Source of the DNA: JAQUOA01 sp037443785
Lineage (GTDB): Bacteria; Bacteroidota; Ignavibacteria; UBA10030; UBA8401
Length of the DNA: 64,000 nt
Direction: 5' to 3'
NCBI GenBank assembly: GCA_037443785.1
Contig: JBBINR010000008.1
Location: forward strand, 41,407 to 105,406
The translations under genes and the position numbers were made by a program. Of the stretch, positions 34,386 through 41,920 are shown one piece after another (within the stretch, counting starts at the first letter, position 1; each line of letters opens with the position of its first letter). The notes below the pieces were generated by a model. The model was not told the DNA's origin. It saw only the letters and a program-made list of their open reading frames with translations, and did not search any database.

Positions 34386-36182
34386 TTATTTTTGCGGTGG
34401 CTTTGGCATATTTTTCGCCAGTTTCTCCATTAATCCGCTTTTACGTTTGCTTTCAGGAACTTTTTTCAATGGTTCATCTTTATGAACTTGGTTAAAATAA
34501 TATTGCTGACCAATTGAAAGAATGTTGAAAACAAAATAATACAAATTTAATCCTGATGGAAAATGATTAAACATAATCGTCATCATGATCGGCATCATCC
34601 AAATCATCGCTTTTTGTGTGGGATCGGTGACCGTTTGTTTTTGCTGAACGAACATCGTGATGCCCATCGCCAGCGTTAAACCACTGATGTAATTTCCAAT
34701 CAACGGCACGGTGAATGGAAACGTCACAAGCACATCCGGAACAGAAAGGTCGCTAATCCACCAAAAAAATGGTGCGTGACGAAGTTCAATAGACGCTGAA
34801 AACAATGAATACAACGCATAAAGAATCGGCAATTGCAGCAGCATGGGCAAACATCCTCCCGCGGGATTAATTCCGTAATCTTTATACAATTTCATCGTTT
34901 GAATATTCATCTGCTGAGGATCGCTTTTATACTTCTCTTTTATTTCCGCCATCAGTGGCTGCAGCTTTTGCATGTTGCGCATTGAACGCATGCTCTTTTT
35001 GGTGAGCGGATGAAGTGCAAGCTTGATGATAATTGAAAAAATAATGATCACCAATCCATAGTTAGAAATGAAACTGTGGAGAAAATTAAAAAGAGGAATA
35101 AATAAATATTCCGTAATCGGACGAATCCACGACCACCCCAGCGTCATAATATGATCAAGTCCGCGGTTATAGCCTTTAATGATTGAAAAGTCGAGCGGTC
35201 CGATAAAGACTTTTAGTTTTGATGTTTCTTCGCTGCCATTTTTGTAAGGATATTTCATGGCAACAGAATATTCTTCAACAACTCCGTTGTTTTGCGCGAC
35301 CGTGTGGCGCCCCTCTAAATAGGCACCGCTTGTTTTCTTATCTTCGGCCATGAGAGCAACGGCAAAATATTTATTCCGGACGGCTACCCAATCTGTTGCT
35401 CCCGATGGTTCGGATTTTGGCACATCGCCGTTTGACGATGCGTTAATCTCTTTTACTTCACCACCGCCAAACGCATATGACGCTGCAGAGTTTGATTCGT
35501 CAACACTGTTGTATTCGCAGTATCGAATGCTGTTTTCCCACAACACTTGATATTCATAATTAGCAATGACGTTTTGCATTCCCGCAAGTGAAAGTTCGGC
35601 ATCAAAATCATATGTCGAGCTTTTGAAAACCATTTTTTTCGTGATGGTTCCCTCGCGTCCGTTGAGCACAAAGTTCACCGCAAACTGTTCGTCACCCGAT
35701 AAGACAACTTTGCCGCCGATCGGAATTTGTGTGGTAAAAAATAATCCCTTCGTATTAATGAGTTTTCCATCGGTAGTAGTAAAAAGAAGGCTGAAGTCAC
35801 CATTTTCATTTACGAGCTGCACGGGATGTTTATCCCAGGTTTTATAATTTTTCAACGTCCACTTCTTGATCAGCCCGCCCCTGGTTGAGAGTTCGGCAAT
35901 ATAATTTTGTGTCTCGATGGTAAATGTTTTTTCACTGCCGTTTGACGCACCAGAAAAGAATTTCCCTAGAGAATCTACTGTTGTAACCGACGACTCTTGC
36001 CCGATTGACTTTTGCGCGGCAGTAGTTTTTTCCATGGTGATTTGTGCGGAGGAGTCTTTAACAAATTCTTTTGGAGAAATATTTGTATCCTGAACCGGCT
36101 GCCGCTGCGGCGAAGAGAAATACATCCATGCCATCAAAACGGCGGCGATCATTACAAATCCGATTGTTTCTTGTTTGCCCAT
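34386..36182 (-). CDS. yidC: membrane protein insertase YidC
   Basis: The 598-residue protein inserts proteins into the inner membrane, alone or with SecYEG. An N-terminal helix (about 5-22) and a large periplasmic beta-sandwich domain (about 60-340) precede the conserved five-helix core. The core contains 'FSIIIKLALHPLTKKSMRSM' and 'GCLPMLLQLPILYALYSLF'. The C-terminal tail is basic. Length fits the Gram-negative form with its periplasmic domain. It starts 1 bp after yidD, closing the rpmH-rnpA-yidD-yidC operon. Confidence 0.96.
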   Translation of the reverse strand: MGKQETIGFVMIAAVLMAWMYFSSPQRQPVQDTNISPKEFVKDSSAQITMEKTTAAQKSIGQESSVTTVDSLGKFFSGASNGSEKTFTIETQNYIAELSTRGGLIKKWTLKNYKTWDKHPVQLVNENGDFSLLFTTTDGKLINTKGLFFTTQIPIGGKVVLSGDEQFAVNFVLNGREGTITKKMVFKSSTYDFDAELSLAGMQNVIANYEYQVLWENSIRYCEYNSVDESNSAASYAFGGGEVKEINASSNGDVPKSEPSGATDWVAVRNKYFAVALMAEDKKTSGAYLEGRHTVAQNNGVVEEYSVAMKYPYKNGSEETSKLKVFIGPLDFSIIKGYNRGLDHIMTLGWSWIRPITEYLFIPLFNFLHSFISNYGLVIIIFSIIIKLALHPLTKKSMRSMRNMQKLQPLMAEIKEKYKSDPQQMNIQTMKLYKDYGINPAGGCLPMLLQLPILYALYSLFSASIELRHAPFFWWISDLSVPDVLVTFPFTVPLIGNYISGLTLAMGITMFVQQKQTVTDPTQKAMIWMMPIMMTIMFNHFPSGLNLYYFVFNILSIGQQYYFNQVHKDEPLKKVPESKRKSGLMEKLAKNMPKPPQK

Positions 36183-36183
36183 G

Positions 36184-36423
36184 TTAGTGTTGTTTCGTTA
36201 ATGAAAATTTTTCCGGCACGGGATCGTAACCGCCATCGCTGTACGGATGGCATCGGCAAATGCGTGAGCATCCAAGCGCCGATCCTTTTATTACGCCGTG
36301 TTTTTGAATTGCTTCGATGGTGTAGGCGGAACATGACGGGAAAAACCGGCATGTGTTCGCTGGAAGAAACGGCGAGATCATCATTTGATACAGACGAATC
36401 AAAAAGATAAAAATTGTTTTCAT
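36184..36423 (-). CDS. yidD: membrane protein insertion efficiency factor
   Basis: The 79-residue protein has the YidD signature: an amphipathic N-terminus (FIFLIRLYQMMISPFLP), 'CRFFPSCSAYTIEAIQKHG' and 'RICRCHPYSDGGYDPVP'. It binds the inner face of the membrane and helps YidC-dependent insertion. The start overlaps the rnpA stop by 4 bp (ATGA) and the stop is 1 bp before yidC. Length and context leave little doubt. Confidence 0.95.
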   Translation of the reverse strand: MKTIFIFLIRLYQMMISPFLPANTCRFFPSCSAYTIEAIQKHGVIKGSALGCSRICRCHPYSDGGYDPVPEKFSLTKQH

Positions 36424-36821
36424 ACTACCTTTTCAATTTCATCGTGAATGGTTCTCCACTCGAGTTCGACATTTTCCGCGGTAAGGTTTTTCATTGCCGC
36501 GGATTGATTTCCTTTGAACATGAGTATAATTTCAATTTTCTTTTCTTTCAGAGCGATGCTGTGTTCCAAATCCTGGAGGGTTTTTCTCACGGCTTCACGG
36601 AGCAATCTTTTAATTCTATTCCGGTGAACGGCCATTCTGACTTTTCTTTTGGGCACCACAAATCCAACCGAGACCGCACTGTGCGGTTTATTGTCTTTTT
36701 CCGTTGCGGGTGCGATGAAGCATAAAAAATTAGCCCCGGAAATACTTGCCCCATCATTAATTACCCTGCTGAATCTTTTATAACCGCGTAGGATGTTGGA
36801 TTTTGGAAGAGTCTGTCGCAC
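36420..36821 (-). CDS. rnpA: ribonuclease P protein component
   Basis: The 133-residue basic protein binds the RNase P RNA and helps mature tRNA 5' ends. The family motif 'VHRNRIKRLLREAVRK' (about residues 64-79) is present, preceded by 'VGFVVPKRKVRMA'. The N-terminus (MRQTLPKSNILRGYKRFSRV) is typical. It follows rpmH after 71 bp and overlaps yidD. The RNA partner (rnpB) was not seen in the window. Confidence 0.95.
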   Translation of the reverse strand: MRQTLPKSNILRGYKRFSRVINDGASISGANFLCFIAPATEKDNKPHSAVSVGFVVPKRKVRMAVHRNRIKRLLREAVRKTLQDLEHSIALKEKKIEIILMFKGNQSAAMKNLTAENVELEWRTIHDEIEKVV

Positions 36822-36892
36822 TCAAATCGTCGCAGCAAAATAAAAGTGAATTGAATCTCAAAAAGGAGAGTCGGCAGATCGACGAACTGCGA

Positions 36893-37045
36893 TTATGAAC
36901 GCGGTTCGTCGCTGACGGTGAGTTTGTGTCGTCCTTTTGCACGGCGGCTGGAAAGCACCTTTCTGCCGTTTTTAGTGGCCATTCTGGCTCTAAAACCGTG
37001 TGTATTTCTTCTTTTTCGCTTGTGTGGTTGAAATGTTCGTTTCAT
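36893..37045 (-). CDS. rpmH: 50S ribosomal protein L34
   Basis: Reading the complement from the ATG at 37045 gives 50 codons: MKRTFQPHKRKRRNTHGF, then RARMATKNGR and a basic tail, ending in TAA at 36893-36895. This is the near-invariant L34 sequence (the 'KRTFQP' start and the 'HGFRARM' core). A ribosome site (AAGGAG) lies 6 nt upstream. The gene is short and easily missed. It heads the rnpA-yidD-yidC operon and faces dnaA across the origin, the ancestral arrangement. Confidence 0.97.
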   Translation of the reverse strand: MKRTFQPHKRKRRNTHGFRARMATKNGRKVLSSRRAKGRHKLTVSDEPRS

Positions 37046-37074
37046 TTTTTCTCCTTAATTAAAACAAAAGCGTA

Positions 37075-37105
37075 CTAAAATACAAAAATTGCAACGGACA
37101 AACAA
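37075..37105 (-). promoter_or_regulatory. possible rpmH promoter
   Basis: On the - strand, TTG (complement of 37103-37105), a 20-nt spacer and TATTTTAG (complement of 37075-37082) resemble TTTG-N19-21-TAnnTTTG. Transcription would begin about 20 bp before the rpmH start codon. Confidence 0.4.
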
Positions 37106-37232
37106 GGTGAAATTTGTTTATTCTTACTTAATTCTTCCTAAGATGTCATCTTTTTCTTTTTTTCTCTTGACTTCCCTCTATTTGTTCGCTTATATATGTA
37201 GCTCTTTCGTAAATTATGCGCTGTTGATTAAA

Positions 37233-37241
37233 TGTGGATAA
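37233..37241 (-). promoter_or_regulatory. DnaA box
   Basis: TGTGGATAA is the exact reverse complement of the consensus TTATCCACA. It lies in the rpmH-dnaA spacer. Confidence 0.8.
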
Positions 37242-37306
37242 CTTTTTAAAAACAGGCGGCTTTGTGAAAGCGTGTGGAAGCTGGGGTAATAGATATTCAC
37301 AGATTG

Positions 37307-37315
37307 TGTGGATAA
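37307..37315 (-). promoter_or_regulatory. DnaA box
   Basis: This is the second exact TGTGGATAA, 74 bp from the first and in the same orientation. Confidence 0.8.
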
Positions 37316-37463
37316 GTTATGGGAAGGTGTCGGTTCCCGTATAATTTTCAATCGATTGCTGGTGAAGATTAATGTGCACAATTCTTTACACTATCTTAAC
37401 TTCTGATTTTTTAAATTCCTGTCATGTTAATAACTTTGTTAATAAATCAGCATTCTGTGTTGA

Positions 37464-37471
37464 TAAGTTTG
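37464..37471 (+). promoter_or_regulatory. possible dnaA -7 element overlapping a DnaA box
   Basis: TAAGTTTG matches TAnnTTTG exactly, but no TTTG lies 19-21 nt upstream; the nearest is 25 nt away. It overlaps the TGTTGATAA box at 37458, which would allow autorepression. It would give a leader of only about 7 nt. Confidence 0.3.
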
Positions 37472-37484
37472 TGAGATCTTTTTG

Positions 37485-38924
37485 ATGATAACTTTTGTAG
37501 ATAATTCGGAATCGCTGGTACATCCCACGGGTCTCAAGATTGATGCTGTATGGTCAAGCATCATTTCTCAAATTCAGTCACAAATAAACAGCCAAAGTTT
37601 CAAAACGTGGTTTGAGCCAATTAAACCAATTAAACTGGAAAATGATGAATTAACAATTAGTGTTCCAAGCCAATTTTTCTACGAATGGCTTGAAGAACAT
37701 TATTACTCGTTGATTTCAACATCGTTACAGAAGGTTCTCGGGGCTTCCGCAAAATTGACCTACAATGTAATAACAGCTGATGAACAGACTGGCCCTGTAA
37801 TGACTGTGCCAACGGACGTAACCATCAAAACAAATGACCGCACTCCATTAAAGGTTGATTTTCCAGAGTCGTCCCATCCGCTTCCGTATGAACAAACATT
37901 TTTAAATAAGCGATATACTTTTAATAATTTTATTAAAGGAGAAAGCAATCAGCTTGCCCGAGCTGCAGCAACGGCGGTTGCGAACAATCCCGGGGGGACA
38001 TCGTTTAATCCTTTGGTTTTATATGGAGGTACGGGTTTAGGAAAAACTCACCTAATGCAAGCAATTGGTAATTATGCCCTGGAGAACGGAAAAGCTAAAC
38101 GGGTTATCTACGTTTCAAGTGAAAAATTTACGATTGAATTTATCGATGCCATTCGCGCCGATAAAACAAACGACTTCTCGAATTTTTATCGCGGTATGGA
38201 TATTTTGATTGTCGACGATATTCAATTTTTTGCAGGAAAAGAAAAGACACAAGATAGTTTCTTCCACACATTCAATTCTCTTCATCAGTTGGGAAAACAA
38301 ATTATTTTGTCTTCCGATAAGCCGCCAAAAGAATTACAGGGGCTTGATGAGCGATTGATTTCCCGCTTTCAATGGGGACTGACCGCCGATATTCAACCGC
38401 CCGATCTTGAAACACGAACGGCTATATTGCGGAAGAAATGCGATGACGAGGGTGTTGTCATTCCAGATCAAGTCCTTGATTTTATTGCTGCGAATGTAAA
38501 ATCGAATGTGCGTGAATTAGAGGGGTGTTACACAAGCCTTTTGTTCAAAGCATCGCTCGAAGGAAAGGATGTTGATATTGATCTTGCCCGCGATGTGCTT
38601 CGAACAATTGTGAACGATATTCGCTCACCGTTAACTGTTGAGGAAATTCAACGACTTGTGTCTGAGTTTTTTGACATTCCAAACGATCTTCTGCGCGCTA
38701 AAACAAGAAAACAGGAGGTTGTTATTGCGCGGCAGGTTGCGATGTTCCTTGCGAAAGAGTTAACTAATTGCTCTTTAAAGACAATAGGATTGAATTTTGG
38801 CGGAAGAGATCATAGTACGGTAATTCATGCTTGCCAGACGGTTGAAGAACAACTAAAACTTGATTCCAAATTCCGATCTTCGATTGAACAATTAAAGAGA
38901 AAAATTGAAATTCATTCTGCTTAG
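37485..38924 (+). CDS. dnaA: chromosomal replication initiator DnaA
   Basis: The protein has 479 residues from the ATG at 37485; a TTG directly before it (37482) is also possible. No clear ribosome site precedes either. Domain I (about 20-95), a short linker and the AAA+ domain follow, with Walker A 'GGTGLGKTHLMQ' and Walker B 'ILIVDDIQFF'. The C-terminal DNA-binding helix-turn-helix ends in the signature 'GGRDHSTVIHACQTV'. It opens the origin by binding DnaA boxes seen on both sides of the gene. A strong terminator follows. Confidence 0.95.
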   Translation: MITFVDNSESLVHPTGLKIDAVWSSIISQIQSQINSQSFKTWFEPIKPIKLENDELTISVPSQFFYEWLEEHYYSLISTSLQKVLGASAKLTYNVITADEQTGPVMTVPTDVTIKTNDRTPLKVDFPESSHPLPYEQTFLNKRYTFNNFIKGESNQLARAAATAVANNPGGTSFNPLVLYGGTGLGKTHLMQAIGNYALENGKAKRVIYVSSEKFTIEFIDAIRADKTNDFSNFYRGMDILIVDDIQFFAGKEKTQDSFFHTFNSLHQLGKQIILSSDKPPKELQGLDERLISRFQWGLTADIQPPDLETRTAILRKKCDDEGVVIPDQVLDFIAANVKSNVRELEGCYTSLLFKASLEGKDVDIDLARDVLRTIVNDIRSPLTVEEIQRLVSEFFDIPNDLLRAKTRKQEVVIARQVAMFLAKELTNCSLKTIGLNFGGRDHSTVIHACQTVEEQLKLDSKFRSSIEQLKRKIEIHSA

Positions 38925-38946
38925 CGCTAAAGAAATTTTCTTTTAT

Positions 38947-38981
38947 AAAAAAATCCCATGGTTAAACGATGGGATTTTTTT
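38947..38981 (+). terminator. terminator after dnaA
   Basis: AAAAAAATCCCAT (38947-38959) pairs with ATGGGATTTTTTT (38969-38981) with a 9-nt loop and a continuing T-run. It begins 22 bp after the dnaA stop and separates dnaA from dnaN transcription. Confidence 0.85.
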
Positions 38982-39344
38982 TTCCACATTCAGCTGTTGA
39001 TTTGTTGTGGGTTTCTGTTAACAGGTTGTTGATATCGCGGCAAAAAAAATATATTGTTCACCTTTTTTGTTTTGTTTGTTTATAACTTTGTTTTTATAAA
39101 CATTGCTTCAACATAAATATTGGTTGTTAAATTATTATTCGTCAAAGGATTGTTTTTGTTATCAACATATCAACGCCATTAGTATAAGTATTATTTATTT
39201 TTAAATTATCTATTTAAATAATCTATAACTCCCTAAAAAATATATATGTTACAAGAAAAGTTTACTTTGGTTTAAAACACAAATTTCGTATATTTGCTCA
39301 TAAAATTTCCACGCAGCAAATCACCTTTTTAAGGAGACATTTCG
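38982..39344. other. dnaA-dnaN intergenic region, possible oriC part 2
   Basis: This stretch of about 360 bp without a gene is very AT-rich, especially 39040-39260, with T-, A- and TTATTTATTT-like runs. One-mismatch DnaA boxes occur at 38980-38988 (TTTTCCACA) and 39159-39167 (TTATCAACA). It could hold the unwinding element of a bipartite origin. The dnaN promoter lies at its right end. No RNA gene or ORF is visible. Confidence 0.55.
39266..39296 (+). promoter_or_regulatory. dnaN promoter, exact Bacteroidota consensus
   Basis: TTTG (39266-39269), exactly 19 nt, then TATATTTG (39289-39296) match TTTG-N19-TAnnTTTG without mismatch. Transcription would start near 39303, about 40 bp before the dnaN ATG. 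Confidence 0.7.
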
Positions 39345-40460
39345 ATGAAATTTTCAGTGCGAAGCACAGAATTACAAAAAGCATTGGCAAAAACAATCAG
39401 CGTTGTACCAACACGATCGACACTTCCAATTTTAGAAAATCTTTTATTTGATGTTCATTCAAACACTTTAAAAATTACAGCAACCGATCTCGAAATATCT
39501 ATTTCTGTTTTATTGGAAGTTCAGGGGAGCCAAAATGGAACAATGGCAATTCCCGCAAAAAGAATATTTGATACTGTCCGTGCACTCCCAGACACGCTTA
39601 TTACGTTTGGTGCCGACAAAGAAACAAATAAAATAAAAATGAAAACAGAGAATGGTGAATATTCGTTGACAGGGGAATCCAGCGATGAATTTCCAACCAT
39701 TCCAGAATTTAAAGGTGAATCAGAAACAAACCTCGATGTTGCATTAATTCAAAAACTCGTAAACACGGCTCTGTTTGCCGTTAGTGTTGACGAACTTCGC
39801 CCTTCAATGATGGGGGTGTTGTTACAATTTTCCAAAAATGAAATCCGGGCAGTTGCTACAGATGGACATCGATTAGTGAGAATAATAAATAAAAACATTG
39901 GCAATGGAAAAGAATCGAAAGATATTATTGTGCCGTCGAAAGCGCTTGCTCTTTTTGATAAGGTAACGGTTGGAAACGAAGTGAAAATACTTATCAGCAA
40001 AACACATGTCATGTTTAAATTTGACAGCGCATCACTAATATCTCGATTGATAGAAGAAAAATATCCAAACTATGAAACGGTAATTCCGCTGGATAATGAA
40101 AAGATGCTCGTTGTCAATAAGCATGAAATGTTACAGTCTGTCCGCCGTGTTTCTCTCTATTCCAACTCCACAACACATCAGATTCGCATGACGGTAACAA
40201 AAGACGAATTAAAAGTAACGGCGGAGGATGTTGATTTTGGAAGCGAAGCAAAAGAAAAAATTTCGTGCGATTATAACAACGATGATTTAGAAATAGGTTT
40301 TAATTCTGCATATGTTGTTGATGTGTTGTCACACCTTGACGCTGATGAAGTCCAATTCAAACTCAGTTCGCCAAACCGCGCGGCAATTATTTCACCGCAA
40401 ACACAAAAAGACGGTGAAGATGTTTTAATGCTCGTGATGCCGGTACGATTAAATAATTAA
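39345..40460 (+). CDS. dnaN: DNA polymerase III beta sliding clamp
   Basis: The 371-residue protein has the three-fold clamp domain repeat. It starts 'MKFSVRSTELQKALAKTISVVP' (first 20: MKFSVRSTELQKALAKTISV) and contains 'ATDGHRLVRI' in the middle domain. The C-terminus 'LMLVMPVRLNN' is the hydrophobic partner-binding end and matches 'MPMRL'. The ATG lies 9 nt after an AAGGAG site. It clamps polymerase III on DNA. It has its own promoter and is followed by recF after 23 bp. Confidence 0.97.
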   Translation: MKFSVRSTELQKALAKTISVVPTRSTLPILENLLFDVHSNTLKITATDLEISISVLLEVQGSQNGTMAIPAKRIFDTVRALPDTLITFGADKETNKIKMKTENGEYSLTGESSDEFPTIPEFKGESETNLDVALIQKLVNTALFAVSVDELRPSMMGVLLQFSKNEIRAVATDGHRLVRIINKNIGNGKESKDIIVPSKALALFDKVTVGNEVKILISKTHVMFKFDSASLISRLIEEKYPNYETVIPLDNEKMLVVNKHEMLQSVRRVSLYSNSTTHQIRMTVTKDELKVTAEDVDFGSEAKEKISCDYNNDDLEIGFNSAYVVDVLSHLDADEVQFKLSSPNRAAIISPQTQKDGEDVLMLVMPVRLNN

Positions 40461-40483
40461 GAATAGTCAGCGAACGCTGGACG

Positions 40484-41614
40484 ATGAAAATTCTTAACGC
40501 CCGCCTGTGCAATTTTCGAAACCACGAAAAAACAGAGTTTGATTTTGGAATACGCATGAATGTGATGTTGGGTGAAAACGGGATGGGAAAAACAAACGCT
40601 CTTGAAGCATTGTCATTTATGTGTTTAACAAAAAGTTTTTACGCGAGCGCCGACGCAACAGCACTGCAGCGTGAAAAAGCGTTCTTTGAGATAGAAAGTT
40701 CTTTTGAATCCGACGAAGGAAGGGAGTTTCGGGCGCGGGTTGCATATGACGATCGAAACAAAGCAAAGAAATTCACCATCAACAACGCCGAAGTGGAAAA
40801 GTTTTCCTCGGTATTAGGAATGTTTCCCGTCGTTATTCTTTCTCCGGAAAACAATGCAATTACTTTTGGTTCTCCGGCCGACAGAAGGCGGTTTATCGAT
40901 ATTGTCATCTCTCAAAGCAGCTCACTGTATGTCGACGATATGATGGAATACCGTCGAATAGTGAAACAGCGGAATAAGATTTTATCGGAAGCAAAAGGAA
41001 AAGATTGTTCACGCGAGCTTTCTCCGTGGACCGAGATGTTGATAAAATATGGTGCAAAAATTGTCGATAAAAGAAATAGATTTCTTAATGAATTTGCTCC
41101 TTATATTGCACAGACGTATTTGCAGATTGTTGATGAAAGAGAAACGCCAAAAATTGAATATGCATCAACGGTCGCCGTGGAAAAAAGATCAACGCTGGGC
41201 GATATAACGGAAATGTTGGAATTAAAATTGCAGAGAAAAAAAAACGACGAATTGAGATTTCAAACAACACTAGTCGGTCCGCACCGGGACGAAATTATTT
41301 TTTCGTTGAATGGCATGTCGGTGAAGCACTATGCATCCCAAGGACAGCATAAAACATTTCTTGTTGCTTTGAAGGTTGCGGAGTTTTTTTTCCTCAAAGA
41401 ACGCTGCAACGAAACGCCGATTTTTTTATTCGACGATGTTTTCAGCGAGCTGGATGAAATGCGAAGTCAAAAACTTTTGTCGGTTGTAGAATCCCTCGGA
41501 CAAGTTTTTATTACGGCTACCAGTGAAAAAATTTTTGGCGGCGCAGAATGGAACAATGAACGAAGGAAATTTTTCATTAAAAACGGTATGGTTGCAAAGG
41601 AAATACCGACGTGA
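40484..41614 (+). CDS. recF: DNA replication and repair protein RecF
   Basis: The 376-residue SMC-like ATPase has Walker A 'GENGMGKTNALEALSF' (about residues 32-47). 'LVGPHRDEIIFSLNG' and the Walker B region 'PIFLFDDVFSELDE' are near the C-terminus, with the ABC signature-like 'YASQGQHKTFLVALK'. It helps load RecA at gaps with RecO and RecR. It ends in a 4-bp overlap (GTGA) with the DciA-like gene. Confidence 0.96.
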   Translation: MKILNARLCNFRNHEKTEFDFGIRMNVMLGENGMGKTNALEALSFMCLTKSFYASADATALQREKAFFEIESSFESDEGREFRARVAYDDRNKAKKFTINNAEVEKFSSVLGMFPVVILSPENNAITFGSPADRRRFIDIVISQSSSLYVDDMMEYRRIVKQRNKILSEAKGKDCSRELSPWTEMLIKYGAKIVDKRNRFLNEFAPYIAQTYLQIVDERETPKIEYASTVAVEKRSTLGDITEMLELKLQRKKNDELRFQTTLVGPHRDEIIFSLNGMSVKHYASQGQHKTFLVALKVAEFFFLKERCNETPIFLFDDVFSELDEMRSQKLLSVVESLGQVFITATSEKIFGGAEWNNERRKFFIKNGMVAKEIPT

Positions 41615-41904
41615 AGGGCAAAGAGTCGATACAATCTCTTGGCGATGCGTTGAAACTGCTCGTTCAAACACTCGGCATAGAACAACGGGTTGAACAATAT
41701 AAAATATTCGATGTGTGGAGCGAAGTGGTTGGGGATCAAGTTGCCAAAGTGGCCGCTCCGGAGCGGATTCACAATGGTGTGTTGATCGTAAGCGTAAACA
41801 ACGCTCCGTGGCGAAACGAGCTGACGTTTCGAAAGCAAGAGATTCTGAAAAAGATACACAGCAAAACAAATTCACAAAGTATCGTTGATATAAAGTTTCG
41901 ATAA
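41611..41904 (+). CDS. dciA: DciA-like (DUF721) protein
   Basis: The 97-residue protein starts at a GTG overlapping the recF stop. 'LGIEQRVEQYKIFDVWSEVV' and the following 'GDQVAKVAAPERIHNGVLIV' match the DUF721 domain. This domain defines DciA, the replicative helicase loader or operator in bacteria without DnaC or DnaI. 'APWRNELTFRKQEILKKI' is the conserved C-terminal helix. The position between recF and gyrB is common. No separate N-terminal extension is present, so it is the short form. Confidence 0.85.
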   Translation: MKGKESIQSLGDALKLLVQTLGIEQRVEQYKIFDVWSEVVGDQVAKVAAPERIHNGVLIVSVNNAPWRNELTFRKQEILKKIHSKTNSQSIVDIKFR

Positions 41905-41920
41905 ACCAAAGGAAAAATCT

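Larger units (their letters stand above)
37046..37484. other. oriC: rpmH-dnaA intergenic region, probable oriC part 1
   Basis: This 439-bp AT-rich stretch between divergent rpmH and dnaA has two perfect DnaA boxes in reverse orientation (TGTGGATAA at 37233-37241 and 37307-37315). It also has a one-mismatch box TGTTGATAA at 37458-37466 and weaker matches (ATATTCACA near 37293, TGTGCACAA near 37373). The AT-rich run from about 37385 to 37450 could be the unwinding element. Context is the classical origin. Which side of dnaA holds the unwinding site is not certain. Confidence 0.75.

Noticed and set aside
41426..41875. 149-codon open frame antisense to the recF-dciA junction
   Set aside because: Both sense genes are well supported and the antisense protein shows no motif.
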